A stretch of 64,000 nt of DNA from Psychrilyobacter atlanticus DSM 19335 (GTDB lineage: Bacteria > Fusobacteriota > Fusobacteriia > Fusobacteriales > Fusobacteriaceae), in contig NZ_KE384547.1 of NCBI RefSeq assembly GCF_000426625.1, positions 1,541,159-1,605,158 of the forward strand, written 5' to 3'. The position numbers and the translations under genes are program-made. Below are positions 53,101-61,269 of this stretch, piece by piece (position 1 is the first letter of the stretch; the number at the start of each line of letters is the position of its first letter). Under the pieces are notes generated by a model. The model was given only the letters and a program-made list of their open reading frames with translations. It was not told the DNA's origin and ran no database searches.

Positions 53101-53356
53101 AGATGCAATAGTACATGCTGCACAAGCAAGATTTAGACCAATAGTTCTTACTACAGCTACTACAGTGTGTGGACTGATTCCATTATGGTTAGGTGGAGGA
53201 GTTATGTTCGCAGGAATGGCCGTAACTATGATTTTTGGACTTATTTTCTGTTTAGGTATAACACTAGGTATAGTACCTATCTTATTTGCAATTTTTCATA
53301 GAGTTTCCTACAAGGAATATGAATATGAAGATGAAGATGAAGTTATAGAAGGATAA
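50192..53356 (+). CDS. RND-family efflux pump
   Basis: The 1054-residue inner-membrane pump has twelve expected helices and two large periplasmic loops. Diagnostic stretches are GASPSRVENLVTDKIEQ near residue 54, the helix-4 proton-relay segment LIIVLGMLVDNGIVISEAI near 394, and GVMFAGMAVTMIFG near the end. It belongs to the proton-driven HAE1-like drug/solvent exporters, closer in layout to the MexK/TriC side than to AcrB. It is the last gene of the TetR-TolC-adaptor-pump operon, followed by a terminator. Confidence 0.94.
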   Translation: MNLTEIAIKKKVVTFTFILLLALAGVSTYFKLPKAEDPGYVVRTATVATLYPGASPSRVENLVTDKIEQRIQEMPEVDYIDSESREGFSYITVQFKDEYKVMRPIFDKLRRKVDDAVKDLPSGAMSPFVNDDFGDVYGTMIAVTADGYSPEDLRRIAKFTMEELLTMKNVGKVVKYGVRPENVFIDYDNAKLAQFGISPGYLKNALESTNILSPGGQILLGKERLSFEPSGNFDSVDDIRNTVIRLPKGNLVRVEDIAKVRRAYQEPILTREKFNGKDTIFIAISLKEGGNILDLQKEIDEKIGAVESSYPIGVDFTYLTQEAARVDKSVQSFLSNVAQSILTVMVVLIVFLGVRIGAIVASLIPIVMASCMVFLSYFGLSLDQISLAALIIVLGMLVDNGIVISEAIMVNMEKGMEKIDAALEAARTLKGPLMISSMVTISAFLPIVLAEGTMGEYTGPITYVVAICLALSWVLGITLIPLLCVLFLKVEKQEAGYNSKFYRLYRGSLLKALKHKFMAGIIILGIFFISLFGFKTFVKVKFMPDKDIPLLTVEAELPFGTSIETTTNMILDAEKYIRKEYLLDHPKQVKPPLIANILAGGTLVKYEKEGILNAGTFIGESAPRYILSHTPKMSQPNLAFAIINATSFDIIKSEIQPKLITWFEENYPDANIKIDTLQNGAPSDRPIEIRLKGRDTDKLYEYIDQIEKIVKENIVGLADIKTDWGVKNRKFTVNIDQQRALRAGLTSQDIAISLNSILSGIKLTDYREEDRLIPVMLRSQGTSREDIEVLKNTPIYNQTTGKSVALGQVADIKTVWEAPKIVRKDKIKAILYQVGLRDTTTAMEQTLKIKPLLDEAASKWDYGYSYEFKGEYYNSKKANDALSSKFPIAGIFILLLLIIQFNSYTILITILAALPLILSGITFGLGLTQLPFGFMPILGALSLVGIMINNAIVLIDRINIERDEEGRELPDAIVHAAQARFRPIVLTTATTVCGLIPLWLGGGVMFAGMAVTMIFGLIFCLGITLGIVPILFAIFHRVSYKEYEYEDEDEVIEG

Positions 53357-53364
53357 AAGATTCA

Positions 53365-53402
53365 GAGGGGTTTGCCTAGTTTTAGGCAGACTCCTCCTTT
53401 TT
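53365..53402 (+). terminator. Terminator of the RND operon
   Basis: GAGGGGTTTGCCT pairs with AGGCAGACTCCTC across AGTTTT; T-run follows. Confidence 0.85.
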
Positions 53403-53444
53403 AAAAAATATAGAATAAAAAATTGATTTTTAGGAGGCTTTTAT

Positions 53445-53729
53445 ATGGAAAAAATTATAATTATACACTCATTGGACGAGAAGAAATTTTTAGCTATGGA
53501 TGGAGACGTCAAGGTGGGACAATTAGGATATCAATTAAAAGATAAGGTTATCTACATCAACAGCACCTATGTAGATCCAGAATATAGAAATAGATTTTTA
53601 GGAAAAAAATTATTGGATCAGTGTGTAAGTTATGCCAGAGAAGAAAAATTTAAAATCTCCCCTGTATGCTCATTTGCAGTAAGACTATTTGAAAAAACAG
53701 ATAGATATAATGATGTAAAAATTATTTAA
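53445..53729 (+). CDS. Small GNAT-like protein (YjdJ/COG2388 type)
   Basis: The 94-residue protein matches the short GNAT family. It has INSTYVDPEYRNRFLGKKLLDQCVSYA, with the acyl-CoA-binding turn, and SPVCSFAVRLFEK at the end. Such proteins bind acetyl-CoA; few have known substrates. It has AGGAGG 8-9 bases before ATG and stands alone between two terminators. Confidence 0.85.
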   Translation: MEKIIIIHSLDEKKFLAMDGDVKVGQLGYQLKDKVIYINSTYVDPEYRNRFLGKKLLDQCVSYAREEKFKISPVCSFAVRLFEKTDRYNDVKII

Positions 53730-53730
53730 A

Positions 53731-53772
53731 AAAAAGAGGTGATTTCTGATAATACAGAAATCACCTCTTTTT
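53731..53772. terminator. Bidirectional terminator between GNAT and alkylsulfatase A
   Basis: AAAAAGAGGTGATTTCTG and CAGAAATCACCTCTTTTT form a long stem with A and T flanks, ending both convergent genes. Confidence 0.9.
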
Positions 53773-53782
53773 AATTGAGTTA

Positions 53783-55810
53783 CTATCCCTTAGTTCCTGG
53801 TAAGATTTCAAAACCTTTATCAAATGTATCTAAAGAATCTTCTAATTTTTTAATTACCGATGTATCCCCAGTACTCTTCGCTGCCCCTTCTTCTAAAAGC
53901 TGCGTAATAGTTTTTTGCCCCATCATAACTGAGTTTAAGTCACTTCTGTTAACTGTAATAGTTAAATCCGGATTTTTATGCTGGAATCCTTTTATATTAG
54001 TTAGAGTTGAATTATTTAATTCTACAATATATTCTTCTTTATTGTCCGGTGTTTTTAAATTTGCAATAAATTTAGTATCTCCTATCTTATCGCTATTCAG
54101 CCTAATAGATAAGAAATCCAGCCACGATCCTGTATCCATCCCTTTAATAAAATCAGGACCAGTTGTGTCTGCTGAATTTCCTGTCGGTACACCATTTCTA
54201 AGTTCAGATGCTCCCTCTAAGAAACTATTTCTTACACTTGGACTTTCCTGCTGATATCCTATCTGTTCAAACACATCTGCTAATAGATCTTTGGCTGCTT
54301 GATTCTCAGGTTCTGCATAAACCAGTTTATTTAATATTTCCTGAGCCAATTTATATTCTCCCTTATCGTATAATTCCTGTCCTTTTTTAATTATTTTTCT
54401 ACTTCCACCCATCATCTCTACATATAGTGGTGCTGAGTCTCCAGGTGATAACGGAATCAATGTGGCTGGATTGGCATCCCAATAACCTAAATATCTGTTT
54501 ATTACCGCTCTACTATTGTGCTGTACCGATCCATGGTAACTTCTTGCATGCCATTTATTTTGAAGACTTTCAGGAACCTCATATTCATTATGTATTTCAT
54601 TGATTGTTACACCTTTATTAGCCAAATTTAATACTCCGTTATTTAAATTAGCATATGTATCTCTTTGGTCTCTCATGACTTCCTGTATCCTGTCATTTCC
54701 AAATCTCGGCCAGCTGTGAGATGCCATCATATAATCTGCATCTTGTCCAAACATATATAGAGCTTTATCGATCTCTTTTGACCACAGAAGGGAATCTCTT
54801 ACCAAGGCCCCCCTTAATGTATAAATATTATGAATTGTTGCTGTAACATTTTCTGCTGCCCAGAATGTTTTTAAATCAGGAAAATATGTATTCATCTCAG
54901 CTGGTGCCTCTGTCCCAGGTGTATTTTGGAATACCATTTTTACACCATCTATAGTCATTTTTTCTATATCCTTTGATATAATTACATTTGGAGCCAATAA
55001 CCCGACCTGACCCTTAGATACGTTTTTACCTATGGATTGGTCTACATGTCCATGGGGATCTGCCGGTAAAAGCACTCCATATTGAAAATATAAACGACGA
55101 TTCATAGCGTTTCCTGATGCTAAATTTTCCGATATAGCATGTTCCATAAATCCTTCTGGAGCTATTACTTTTACCTTTCCGCTAGCCACATCTTTATCAT
55201 CGATTACTCCTCTAGCACCACCAAAATGATCTGCATGACAATGAGAATATACTACTGCAACTACAGGTCGTTCTCCTAACTGTTCATTTATAAATTTAAG
55301 AGCCGCTGATGAAGTTTCTGGTGATGTCAATGGATCAAATACAATCCATCCTGTTTTACCTTTAATAAATGTGATGTTGGCTAGATCAAAGCCTCTAATC
55401 TGATAAACTCCATCCCTTACTTTATATAATCCATAATTCATATTGAGAATTGCCTGCCTTTGCAGTGAAGGGTGAATAGTATTATACTCCTCTCCCTCTT
55501 TCAGTAAAAAATCATAGCTTCCCATACTCCATACAACGTTTCCATCTTTATCTTTAATTTCCCTATAATCAGGTGCAGCTATAAATCCTTTTTGCTGATC
55601 TTCGAAATCCCGCTTATCCTCAAATGGCAGAATATTCTTTTGTTCTTCCCATTTTGCAACGGTAAATGTCGATGCAGGCTTCCCTTTAGCATCAAAATGG
55701 TTATTAGGAACCTCAGCAGTATTTTGTGTATTTTTACCCATATTTAGGTTATTACACCCTGCAGCTGATACTAACATTAAAGCCAATAATGCAAATTTAA
55801 TTTTTTTCAT
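53783..55810 (-). CDS. Alkylsulfatase lipoprotein A (SdsA1-like)
   Basis: The 675-residue lipoprotein (lipobox SAAGC near residue 19) is a type III linear primary-alkylsulfatase. A metallo-beta-lactamase domain carries HCHADH near residue 188 and further ligands in NTPGTEAPAEMN and MASHSWPRFG. A dimerisation helix bundle follows, then a C-terminal SCP2-like domain (NLKTPDNKEEYIVEL). The family hydrolyses alkyl sulfates such as dodecyl sulfate to alcohol and sulfate. It ends the operon that begins with a beta-barrel protein at 58420 and includes a FadL porin, which fits uptake of hydrophobic substrates. A near twin lies at 61270-63297. Confidence 0.92.
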   Translation of the reverse strand: MKKIKFALLALMLVSAAGCNNLNMGKNTQNTAEVPNNHFDAKGKPASTFTVAKWEEQKNILPFEDKRDFEDQQKGFIAAPDYREIKDKDGNVVWSMGSYDFLLKEGEEYNTIHPSLQRQAILNMNYGLYKVRDGVYQIRGFDLANITFIKGKTGWIVFDPLTSPETSSAALKFINEQLGERPVVAVVYSHCHADHFGGARGVIDDKDVASGKVKVIAPEGFMEHAISENLASGNAMNRRLYFQYGVLLPADPHGHVDQSIGKNVSKGQVGLLAPNVIISKDIEKMTIDGVKMVFQNTPGTEAPAEMNTYFPDLKTFWAAENVTATIHNIYTLRGALVRDSLLWSKEIDKALYMFGQDADYMMASHSWPRFGNDRIQEVMRDQRDTYANLNNGVLNLANKGVTINEIHNEYEVPESLQNKWHARSYHGSVQHNSRAVINRYLGYWDANPATLIPLSPGDSAPLYVEMMGGSRKIIKKGQELYDKGEYKLAQEILNKLVYAEPENQAAKDLLADVFEQIGYQQESPSVRNSFLEGASELRNGVPTGNSADTTGPDFIKGMDTGSWLDFLSIRLNSDKIGDTKFIANLKTPDNKEEYIVELNNSTLTNIKGFQHKNPDLTITVNRSDLNSVMMGQKTITQLLEEGAAKSTGDTSVIKKLEDSLDTFDKGFEILPGTKG

Positions 55811-55911
55811 TTCTTACCTCCTATGAAAATAACTTTATTTACTTCTACAACTATTAATTACTAACTAAAATGTTATTTCCTTTTTATAACAGATTGATTT
55901 TATACAAGAGA

Positions 55912-57063
55912 TTATAGCTTGTACGATATTCCTAAACTACCTATTGTTATCCCCGTTTCACTTGTCCCACCTATCAAGCTTTTTGTATTCTTTTGATTAT
56001 TGTTAAATGCATATTCCAATGACCCATTTACAGTTAGATTTTCAGAATATTCATATCCTATACCTGCTGTAATATGGTGTTCTGTTATTAAAGATAAAAT
56101 AGGCATAACTGTAGCGGATGGAATAGGATTGGCTCCATAATTATAACCAGCTCTTAATTTTATTTTTTCTGTAGCACTATATTCAAGACCTATAGCGTAT
56201 ACAATTTGATCTTTCCAATCTAATGGAATAGATTGATCTTTTGCACCTTCTAACTTTATATCCATACTTTTCATAGCATTTGACCAATCAATAAATTTGA
56301 TATCAGCTGCCAAAAGTAATTTCTCAGTTAATTTATATGAAGTTCCTAAAGCTAATTCTGACGGCCATGAAAGATTAGTCTCGGCACTTCCTTCATTACT
56401 TCCTATGGCATAATACTTACCTTCATAATCCAATTGATCTTCTACTGTATATTTAAGAGCAACATTCCATCTCTCGTTAATAGAATATATTGTTCCTATT
56501 TTTATTCCATAACCAGATGCCTTCATCTCCTCTAGTTTTATTTGATTTCCTATCTCCATATTCATAGCTGAATATGACAAATACGGAGTTACTCCTACTG
56601 ACCATTTATCGTTTATTTTATAAGCTGCCGTAAAATTTAAAGTAGCATAGGCTAAATCAGAAGAAAATTTTTGATTTAAAACACCACTATTATATTCTGT
56701 TCCTAGGCCCCCTTCTCCTATTAGAGATATTCCTAATACCAAATCTGAATTTTCTACCCTATGAGCATAGGAAAAACTAGGTAATGGTATGATCATAGAC
56801 TCACCATTAATTTTTTGATTTGGTCCCTCAAAAGAAGTTTTAGGGGAGATTAATCCAAGATCAAATTGAAGAACTGACCCCTCTATATATGATAATGATG
56901 CTGGATTAGAATCTGAGCTAGATACATCTTCATTTATAGCTATCCCAGAGCCTCCCATCCCTGAAGATCTAGTTGTCTGTCCAATCATTTTTGAGCCATT
57001 TGATCCATATGCACTTATTCCTAATGTACAAATTAAAACCCATAATATTACTTTATTTTTCAT
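55912..57063 (-). CDS. FadL/OMPP1-family outer-membrane porin
   Basis: The protein of about 383 residues has a signal peptide, then the FadL N-terminal stretch RSSGMGGSGIAINEDVSSSDSNPAS. Many amphipathic strands follow, ending in an aromatic/hydrophobic strand GSLGISYKL typical of outer-membrane barrels. FadL proteins let long-chain fatty acids and other hydrophobic compounds through. I start at ATG 57063 behind GGGAGTGA. Co-transcription with alkylsulfatase A suggests transport of alkyl sulfates or the resulting alcohols. Confidence 0.9.
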   Translation of the reverse strand: MKNKVILWVLICTLGISAYGSNGSKMIGQTTRSSGMGGSGIAINEDVSSSDSNPASLSYIEGSVLQFDLGLISPKTSFEGPNQKINGESMIIPLPSFSYAHRVENSDLVLGISLIGEGGLGTEYNSGVLNQKFSSDLAYATLNFTAAYKINDKWSVGVTPYLSYSAMNMEIGNQIKLEEMKASGYGIKIGTIYSINERWNVALKYTVEDQLDYEGKYYAIGSNEGSAETNLSWPSELALGTSYKLTEKLLLAADIKFIDWSNAMKSMDIKLEGAKDQSIPLDWKDQIVYAIGLEYSATEKIKLRAGYNYGANPIPSATVMPILSLITEHHITAGIGYEYSENLTVNGSLEYAFNNNQKNTKSLIGGTSETGITIGSLGISYKL

Positions 57064-57105
57064 CTTCACTCCCGAATTTTCTGATTTAATTATACACTTC
57101 AAAAC

Positions 57106-57594
57106 TTAATCAATTATTGATTTAGATATATTAAAAAATGGGAATATTGGTAAAAATCCATCTGGTGAATAGTTTAGGAAACCTATTTGAAAACCATTTA
57201 ATTTCTTTGCTGTATTTATTAATCCCCACTGAGCACCTTTAACACTTTTCCCTATGTTAATAGCTCCAATCTGTACTCCTTCACTTTTCCCCTTATGATA
57301 ATTTACCATTCCTTGACCTAAACCAGTAAAATCTCCTTCAACTTTATTCATTCCAAAAATTGAAAATTGATACCCAGTAAAATCTCTTGATTTAGATAAA
57401 GAAACTAGATTTAAATCTAATCCATGATAGTCTCTTTCTTTATTCCCTTCTCCTGCTTCGATTTCACCGTCTAAAGTCCCCCCTGCAGTCCAAAATAAAA
57501 CATTTAATCTTGCCCCTGTATTTGATTCATCCATTCCACTTGCCATAGAAATATATCCTATTGTTAACATTAATATTAATACTATCTTTTTCAT
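57106..57594 (-). CDS. Exported surface-repeat protein, LA_2272-like
   Basis: The 162-residue protein has a signal peptide ending ISMASG and a glycine-rich repeat region: GVQIGAINIGKSV, GAQWGLINTAKKL, GFQIGFLNYSPDG, then FLPIFPFFNIS. The pattern G-x-Q-x-G-x-x-N recurring every 14-15 residues is that of LA_2272-type surface-repeat proteins. The function is unknown, probably outer-membrane-associated. It lies between two outer-membrane barrel genes. Confidence 0.75.
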   Translation of the reverse strand: MKKIVLILMLTIGYISMASGMDESNTGARLNVLFWTAGGTLDGEIEAGEGNKERDYHGLDLNLVSLSKSRDFTGYQFSIFGMNKVEGDFTGLGQGMVNYHKGKSEGVQIGAINIGKSVKGAQWGLINTAKKLNGFQIGFLNYSPDGFLPIFPFFNISKSIID

Positions 57595-57613
57595 TTTCCC
57601 TCCTTATTTCCAC

Positions 57614-58420
57614 TTAAAAAAAGTAACCTATTCTAAATTCTAATTCATTATTATATTCTTTATTTTTATCGTATATTGGTGTTTTATACTCTAAAGAAAC
57701 TACAGTTTTTGGTGTTACCATCTTTCCAACTAAAATACTAAATGGAACAAACCATTCTCCATCCTCTAATTTCATTTCAGGTGCAATTGTTATAAACCTT
57801 CCTTTGGAAAAATTAAAGTTAATCGCTGGTTGAACTATTAGGTAATCTTGTTTTTTTCGATCACTGTCTCCTCCAATATCATTATGATCCCTTATTAGTA
57901 AATAGGTAAATCCTTTTAATCTCTCTGTTTTAAAATCTGCTTTAATTCCTAATAGTGGTGCTAACTGATTTCTACCTGTTCCTAAATTATCTTCACTTGC
58001 AGTATTAAAAACAGTCTGAGCACCATAACCCCAAGTCCAATTTTTATCTCCTTGAGGAGCTATTACTATTAGCTGTCCCAATAGATCCCCGGAACCAAAT
58101 GTATCTTCATTTGATCTATTTGAAAATCCAACTGGTATATCTGTTCTAAATGCCAATTTCCATTCATTTTCCAAAACAACTGGTTTATCCATTCTGAATA
58201 CTGTAAGTGCATTTGATTCATTACCGTCAAAACTTTGATATTTCCCTCTGATATCAAATCTTGTAAGTGGCTTAGTAAAATCCTGACCAGTATTAACTTC
58301 TTCATTTTGCTCCTTATTCACTATCTCTATTTTTTTCTCGTCTATTTCTTTTAAATTTTCAGCAAATAAAAAATTATTTATAACTATCAATAACAATAAC
58401 ATTCGACTTATCTTCTTCAT
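57614..58420 (-). CDS. Outer-membrane beta-barrel protein
   Basis: The 268-residue protein has a signal peptide ending LFA near residue 20. Strands such as KLAFRTDIPVGFSN, GSGDLLGQLIVIAP, YGAQTVFNTAS and FVPFSILVGKMV follow, ending ELEFRIGYFF with the C-terminal Phe of outer-membrane proteins. It resembles the MetA-pathway/transporter-like barrels. First gene of the alkylsulfatase operon, with a good promoter upstream. Confidence 0.75.
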   Translation of the reverse strand: MKKISRMLLLLIVINNFLFAENLKEIDEKKIEIVNKEQNEEVNTGQDFTKPLTRFDIRGKYQSFDGNESNALTVFRMDKPVVLENEWKLAFRTDIPVGFSNRSNEDTFGSGDLLGQLIVIAPQGDKNWTWGYGAQTVFNTASEDNLGTGRNQLAPLLGIKADFKTERLKGFTYLLIRDHNDIGGDSDRKKQDYLIVQPAINFNFSKGRFITIAPEMKLEDGEWFVPFSILVGKMVTPKTVVSLEYKTPIYDKNKEYNNELEFRIGYFF

Positions 58421-58515
58421 ATTCTTCCTCCTAGTGTACTACGGACTATTTTTCTAATTTCGTTTAATTTTTTTAGTTATGTTTTAATAATCCCATTGAT
58501 TTAGATCTATTTTTT

Positions 58516-58544
58516 ATAATAATTTCGCTAGAATTTTGGTTCAA
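58516..58544 (-). promoter_or_regulatory. Promoter of the barrel-FadL-alkylsulfatase operon
   Basis: On the minus strand TTGAAC (58539-58544) and TATTAT (58516-58521) are 17 bases apart. The remaining gap 58421-58773 contains the terminator of the next gene and nothing else that I recognise. Confidence 0.55.
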
Positions 58545-58560
58545 CCCTTTTTCTCCGAGT

Positions 58561-58614
58561 AAAGAAAAGCATGCCAGAACCTCTAATGCTTAATGAGAGG
58601 GTTCTTGACATGCT
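58561..58614 (-). terminator. Terminator of the DUF1254 lipoprotein gene
   Basis: On the minus strand AGCATGTCAAGAACCCTCT pairs with AGAGGTTCTGGCATGCT with few mismatches; TTTTCTTT follows. Confidence 0.85.
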
Positions 58615-58773
58615 AAAATTTAAATACTATGCTAATGATATATAGGACCATGAAAATCCTAGTTAAATTTAAGTTTCTAGCAGGAAGCAATTCACTTATT
58701 ACAAAAAAATCTCGTACTTTCATTTTCTGATTTTTTTTGAAATCATTTATAAGTAAATATTATTCCATGTCTA

Positions 58774-60369
58774 TTAATTAGATTCTATTTCTATAAACTC
58801 ACCAGGAATCCATTCTCCAGTGAACAAACTCTTCTTAGGACCGTATAGTCGTATTAAAGAGAACCAATTTTTGTCTTTTGGAATATGAACATAATTTTCA
58901 GTATAAGCTCCTTCAGGTAATGATGGGCCAAACCATAAAGTTGTCGAACCATCAGGATTTTTAATAGGGTTGTCTCGGTCACCAATCGATGGATACTTAT
59001 TATTACTTGGCACTCCAGCAGCAGTCTCTGCATCATATGCAGTTAACGACCAAAATAGTCCTGCAGGTACGTTCTTTGGAAGTGTTATTGAATATGTTCG
59101 TTCACCACGCAGATATTCACCATTTGAATCTTTATATGCCCCTGCATACTTAGCTCCTCTGCCAATTTTAGCATTTATCATTCCATCGGATATAGAGAAG
59201 TGGTTGATGTACATATGTATCTTAGCATCTACATTTGTGTGCCCTGTTTCAATTGAATTATACGAAGTATCAGACATTGAAGCATACTGATTACCATCCT
59301 CATCAACTAAGGCATGAGCTACCCATGAAGGAGATTCCTCCCAAAAGATTGTACGCCCAACAGTATCACGTCCTTTTTCATCAAAGTTTAATGCAACTTC
59401 TTTTGCTATTTTCCAACCAGTTTGTGCTGCAAGTGTTAACATTTCTTTTTCAGCATCCGATGGGTTGAACTTATATCCCTTCTTGATACCTAAAGAAGCA
59501 AGAATACCATTCATGTAAGGATCAACCTCTAATATTGGTTCAGCTTGAATAGTACGATCCAACTGTTCAAAGTAAGTCCAGTCTTTAGGGGAGAGAGAGT
59601 TACTTGGTATATCTGAAACTTCATAATATTCCATTGGCTTAGCTTCTCCAATTAATGGATAAATCTTAGTTTTTTTCATAAGATCAACTGCAGGAGCTGT
59701 GTTATTTATATCCATAAAAAATGATCTAAGGAGCAAGAATACTTCATATGTATTTGATTCATAAATGAAATATTTATTAGAATCATAATTCGCTCGTGAT
59801 TCCCCTGGAGGAAGAATTAAGAATGTTCCACCCTTACCTTGATCAGGACCAGCAATTCCTATATCTCCAGAATAATGGGTACCATCTTTCTTTTTAGGAC
59901 CAACCAATGCATCATGCAACATATTATCTACAAGAGATTGTAATCCAGCTGGCGCTTCAATAACTAAAGGTCCTGTATCCTTCATATCTAACCATGCTAA
60001 ACCATAGATTACATCACTATTAGGTGTAGCAATAATCGTATTTGGTTTTAACCTGTCTTCGTAAATAGCAATTTTATTATAAGATGTGCCACCCATAAGC
60101 TCTGCGTGTCCTTCTTGCATAGCTCTCATGTTTGTAATTGGAAGTGCCCAAAGATATGCTTGGGTAGCTCTTTGAAAAGCTAGCTCCTGTTGAAGAGCTT
60201 CAGCTGAATCAGCCGTTGGATAACCACGATCAAACTCTAAATTTGCTAAGGTTTTGTGACGCTGAAACGTTAATTCACTTGATTTACTTGATTTATTCGT
60301 GCACCCAGTAAAAACTAATACTATAGCACTTATTAATATACTACTTTTTAATATGTTCTTTTTTTTCAA
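58774..60369 (-). CDS. DUF1254/DUF1214 lipoprotein
   Basis: The 531-residue lipoprotein has lipobox VFTGC near residue 23. The DUF1254 domain has AYLWALPITNMRAM and PNSDVIYGLAWLDM, and the C-terminal DUF1214 domain has TYSITLPKNVPAGLFWSLTAYD and NWFSLIRLYGP. These envelope proteins are often near alkylsulfatases and hydrophobic-compound genes, but no activity is established. I prefer TTG 60369, nine bases after AAGGAG, because the ATG at 60378 directly touches the ribosome site. A remnant of a similar gene lies immediately upstream. Confidence 0.85.
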   Translation of the reverse strand: MKKKNILKSSILISAIVLVFTGCTNKSSKSSELTFQRHKTLANLEFDRGYPTADSAEALQQELAFQRATQAYLWALPITNMRAMQEGHAELMGGTSYNKIAIYEDRLKPNTIIATPNSDVIYGLAWLDMKDTGPLVIEAPAGLQSLVDNMLHDALVGPKKKDGTHYSGDIGIAGPDQGKGGTFLILPPGESRANYDSNKYFIYESNTYEVFLLLRSFFMDINNTAPAVDLMKKTKIYPLIGEAKPMEYYEVSDIPSNSLSPKDWTYFEQLDRTIQAEPILEVDPYMNGILASLGIKKGYKFNPSDAEKEMLTLAAQTGWKIAKEVALNFDEKGRDTVGRTIFWEESPSWVAHALVDEDGNQYASMSDTSYNSIETGHTNVDAKIHMYINHFSISDGMINAKIGRGAKYAGAYKDSNGEYLRGERTYSITLPKNVPAGLFWSLTAYDAETAAGVPSNNKYPSIGDRDNPIKNPDGSTTLWFGPSLPEGAYTENYVHIPKDKNWFSLIRLYGPKKSLFTGEWIPGEFIEIESN

Positions 60370-60382
60370 AATAACCATCTCC

Positions 60383-60547
60383 TTAATTATTTATTTTCAA
60401 CCTTCTATAAGAACCTAAAAATTGCTTTATTTCAACTAACTTTAATTCAGGCAATTTATAATTTTCAACTGATTCTATATTGGGAACATAAAATCTCATC
60501 AATGTGTTCCAACCTTCCTCAACTGATATAATATTCTTTAATCCCAT
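60383..60547 (-). pseudogene. C-terminal remnant of a DUF1214 protein
   Basis: A 54-codon frame reads EEGWNTLMRFYVPNIE and ends LPELKLVEI. This corresponds to the last part of DUF1214, compare NWFSLIRLYGPKKS and GEFIEIE at the end of the intact neighbour. Just upstream an AGGAGG ribosome site leads into ATG AAA AAA CAT and a stop, which looks like the original gene start after a large deletion. Its stop lies in the ribosome site of the intact gene. A decayed tandem paralogue is the best explanation. Confidence 0.65.
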
Positions 60548-60682
60548 ACCTAATCAATGTTTTTTCATTTTATTCCTCCTGTTTAATTTTATTGACAATT
60601 TAATTCTTATAGATTACATTAATAGTAAAATATAAGAAAAAAAAACTCTAGTGGGGGGGCTCCCCATAGTAAGGAGGATATG

Positions 60683-61164
60683 ATGAAAAATAATAACAAT
60701 TTAAAAAATCATTTAGATTTTTTTGAAAGTATGATCACTATTAATATTGAATTAGAATATATTATTAATAAGGAAGTCGCAAAGTTCAATCTAAATAAAG
60801 GTGATGTTTTCTTTTGCAGAGAATTGACATAAATAAAGGTGCTCATCAATATTTTTTGATAAAAAATTATAATCTAGATAAAAAATCTACTCGAAATAGA
60901 ATAAATAAAATGCATGATATGGATCTTATTCAAATTAAAATAGAGAAAAGAAAGAAGTCGATTTTTCTAACTGAAAAAGGAAAAAATATTGTAACTCAGC
61001 TTTTACAAATGAGAGTATTATTTTTTAATGAAGCTGTCGAAGAAATTGGAATAGATGATCCTGAAAAATTTTTAGAAAATATAAAAAAATTAAAAAATTG
61101 GTTAAAAAATAAAAGTCAAAGAACATTGGGTTTATCTGACTATTCTAAAGATAATTTATTGTAA
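60683..61164 (+). pseudogene. MarR-family regulator broken by a frameshift
   Basis: Frame 1 opens at ATG 60683 behind AAGGAGG and encodes 49 residues (FFESMITINIELEYIINKEV, then KFNLNKGDVFFCREL) before TAA at 60830. The reading continues without loss in another frame from about 60815: RIDINKGAHQYFLIK, KKSTRNRINKMHDMDLI (recognition helix) and KRKKSIFLTEKGK (wing). Joined by a one-base shift, this is a full-length MarR protein of about 160 residues. It may be a disrupted gene, a sequencing error, or less likely a programmed shift. Confidence 0.7.
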
Positions 61165-61220
61165 ATTCTATTTTTATAAAATTTTATTTTTCAATGTTCT
61201 TAATAATTTCATTGTAGATA

Positions 61221-61248
61221 TAAAAAGCATGAGAATTTACTCATGCTT
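61221..61248 (-). terminator. Terminator of alkylsulfatase B
   Basis: AAGCATGAG and CTCATGCTT pair over six bases; TTTATA follows on the minus strand. Confidence 0.8.
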
Positions 61249-61269
61249 CTTATTTTTTATTTTTAACTT

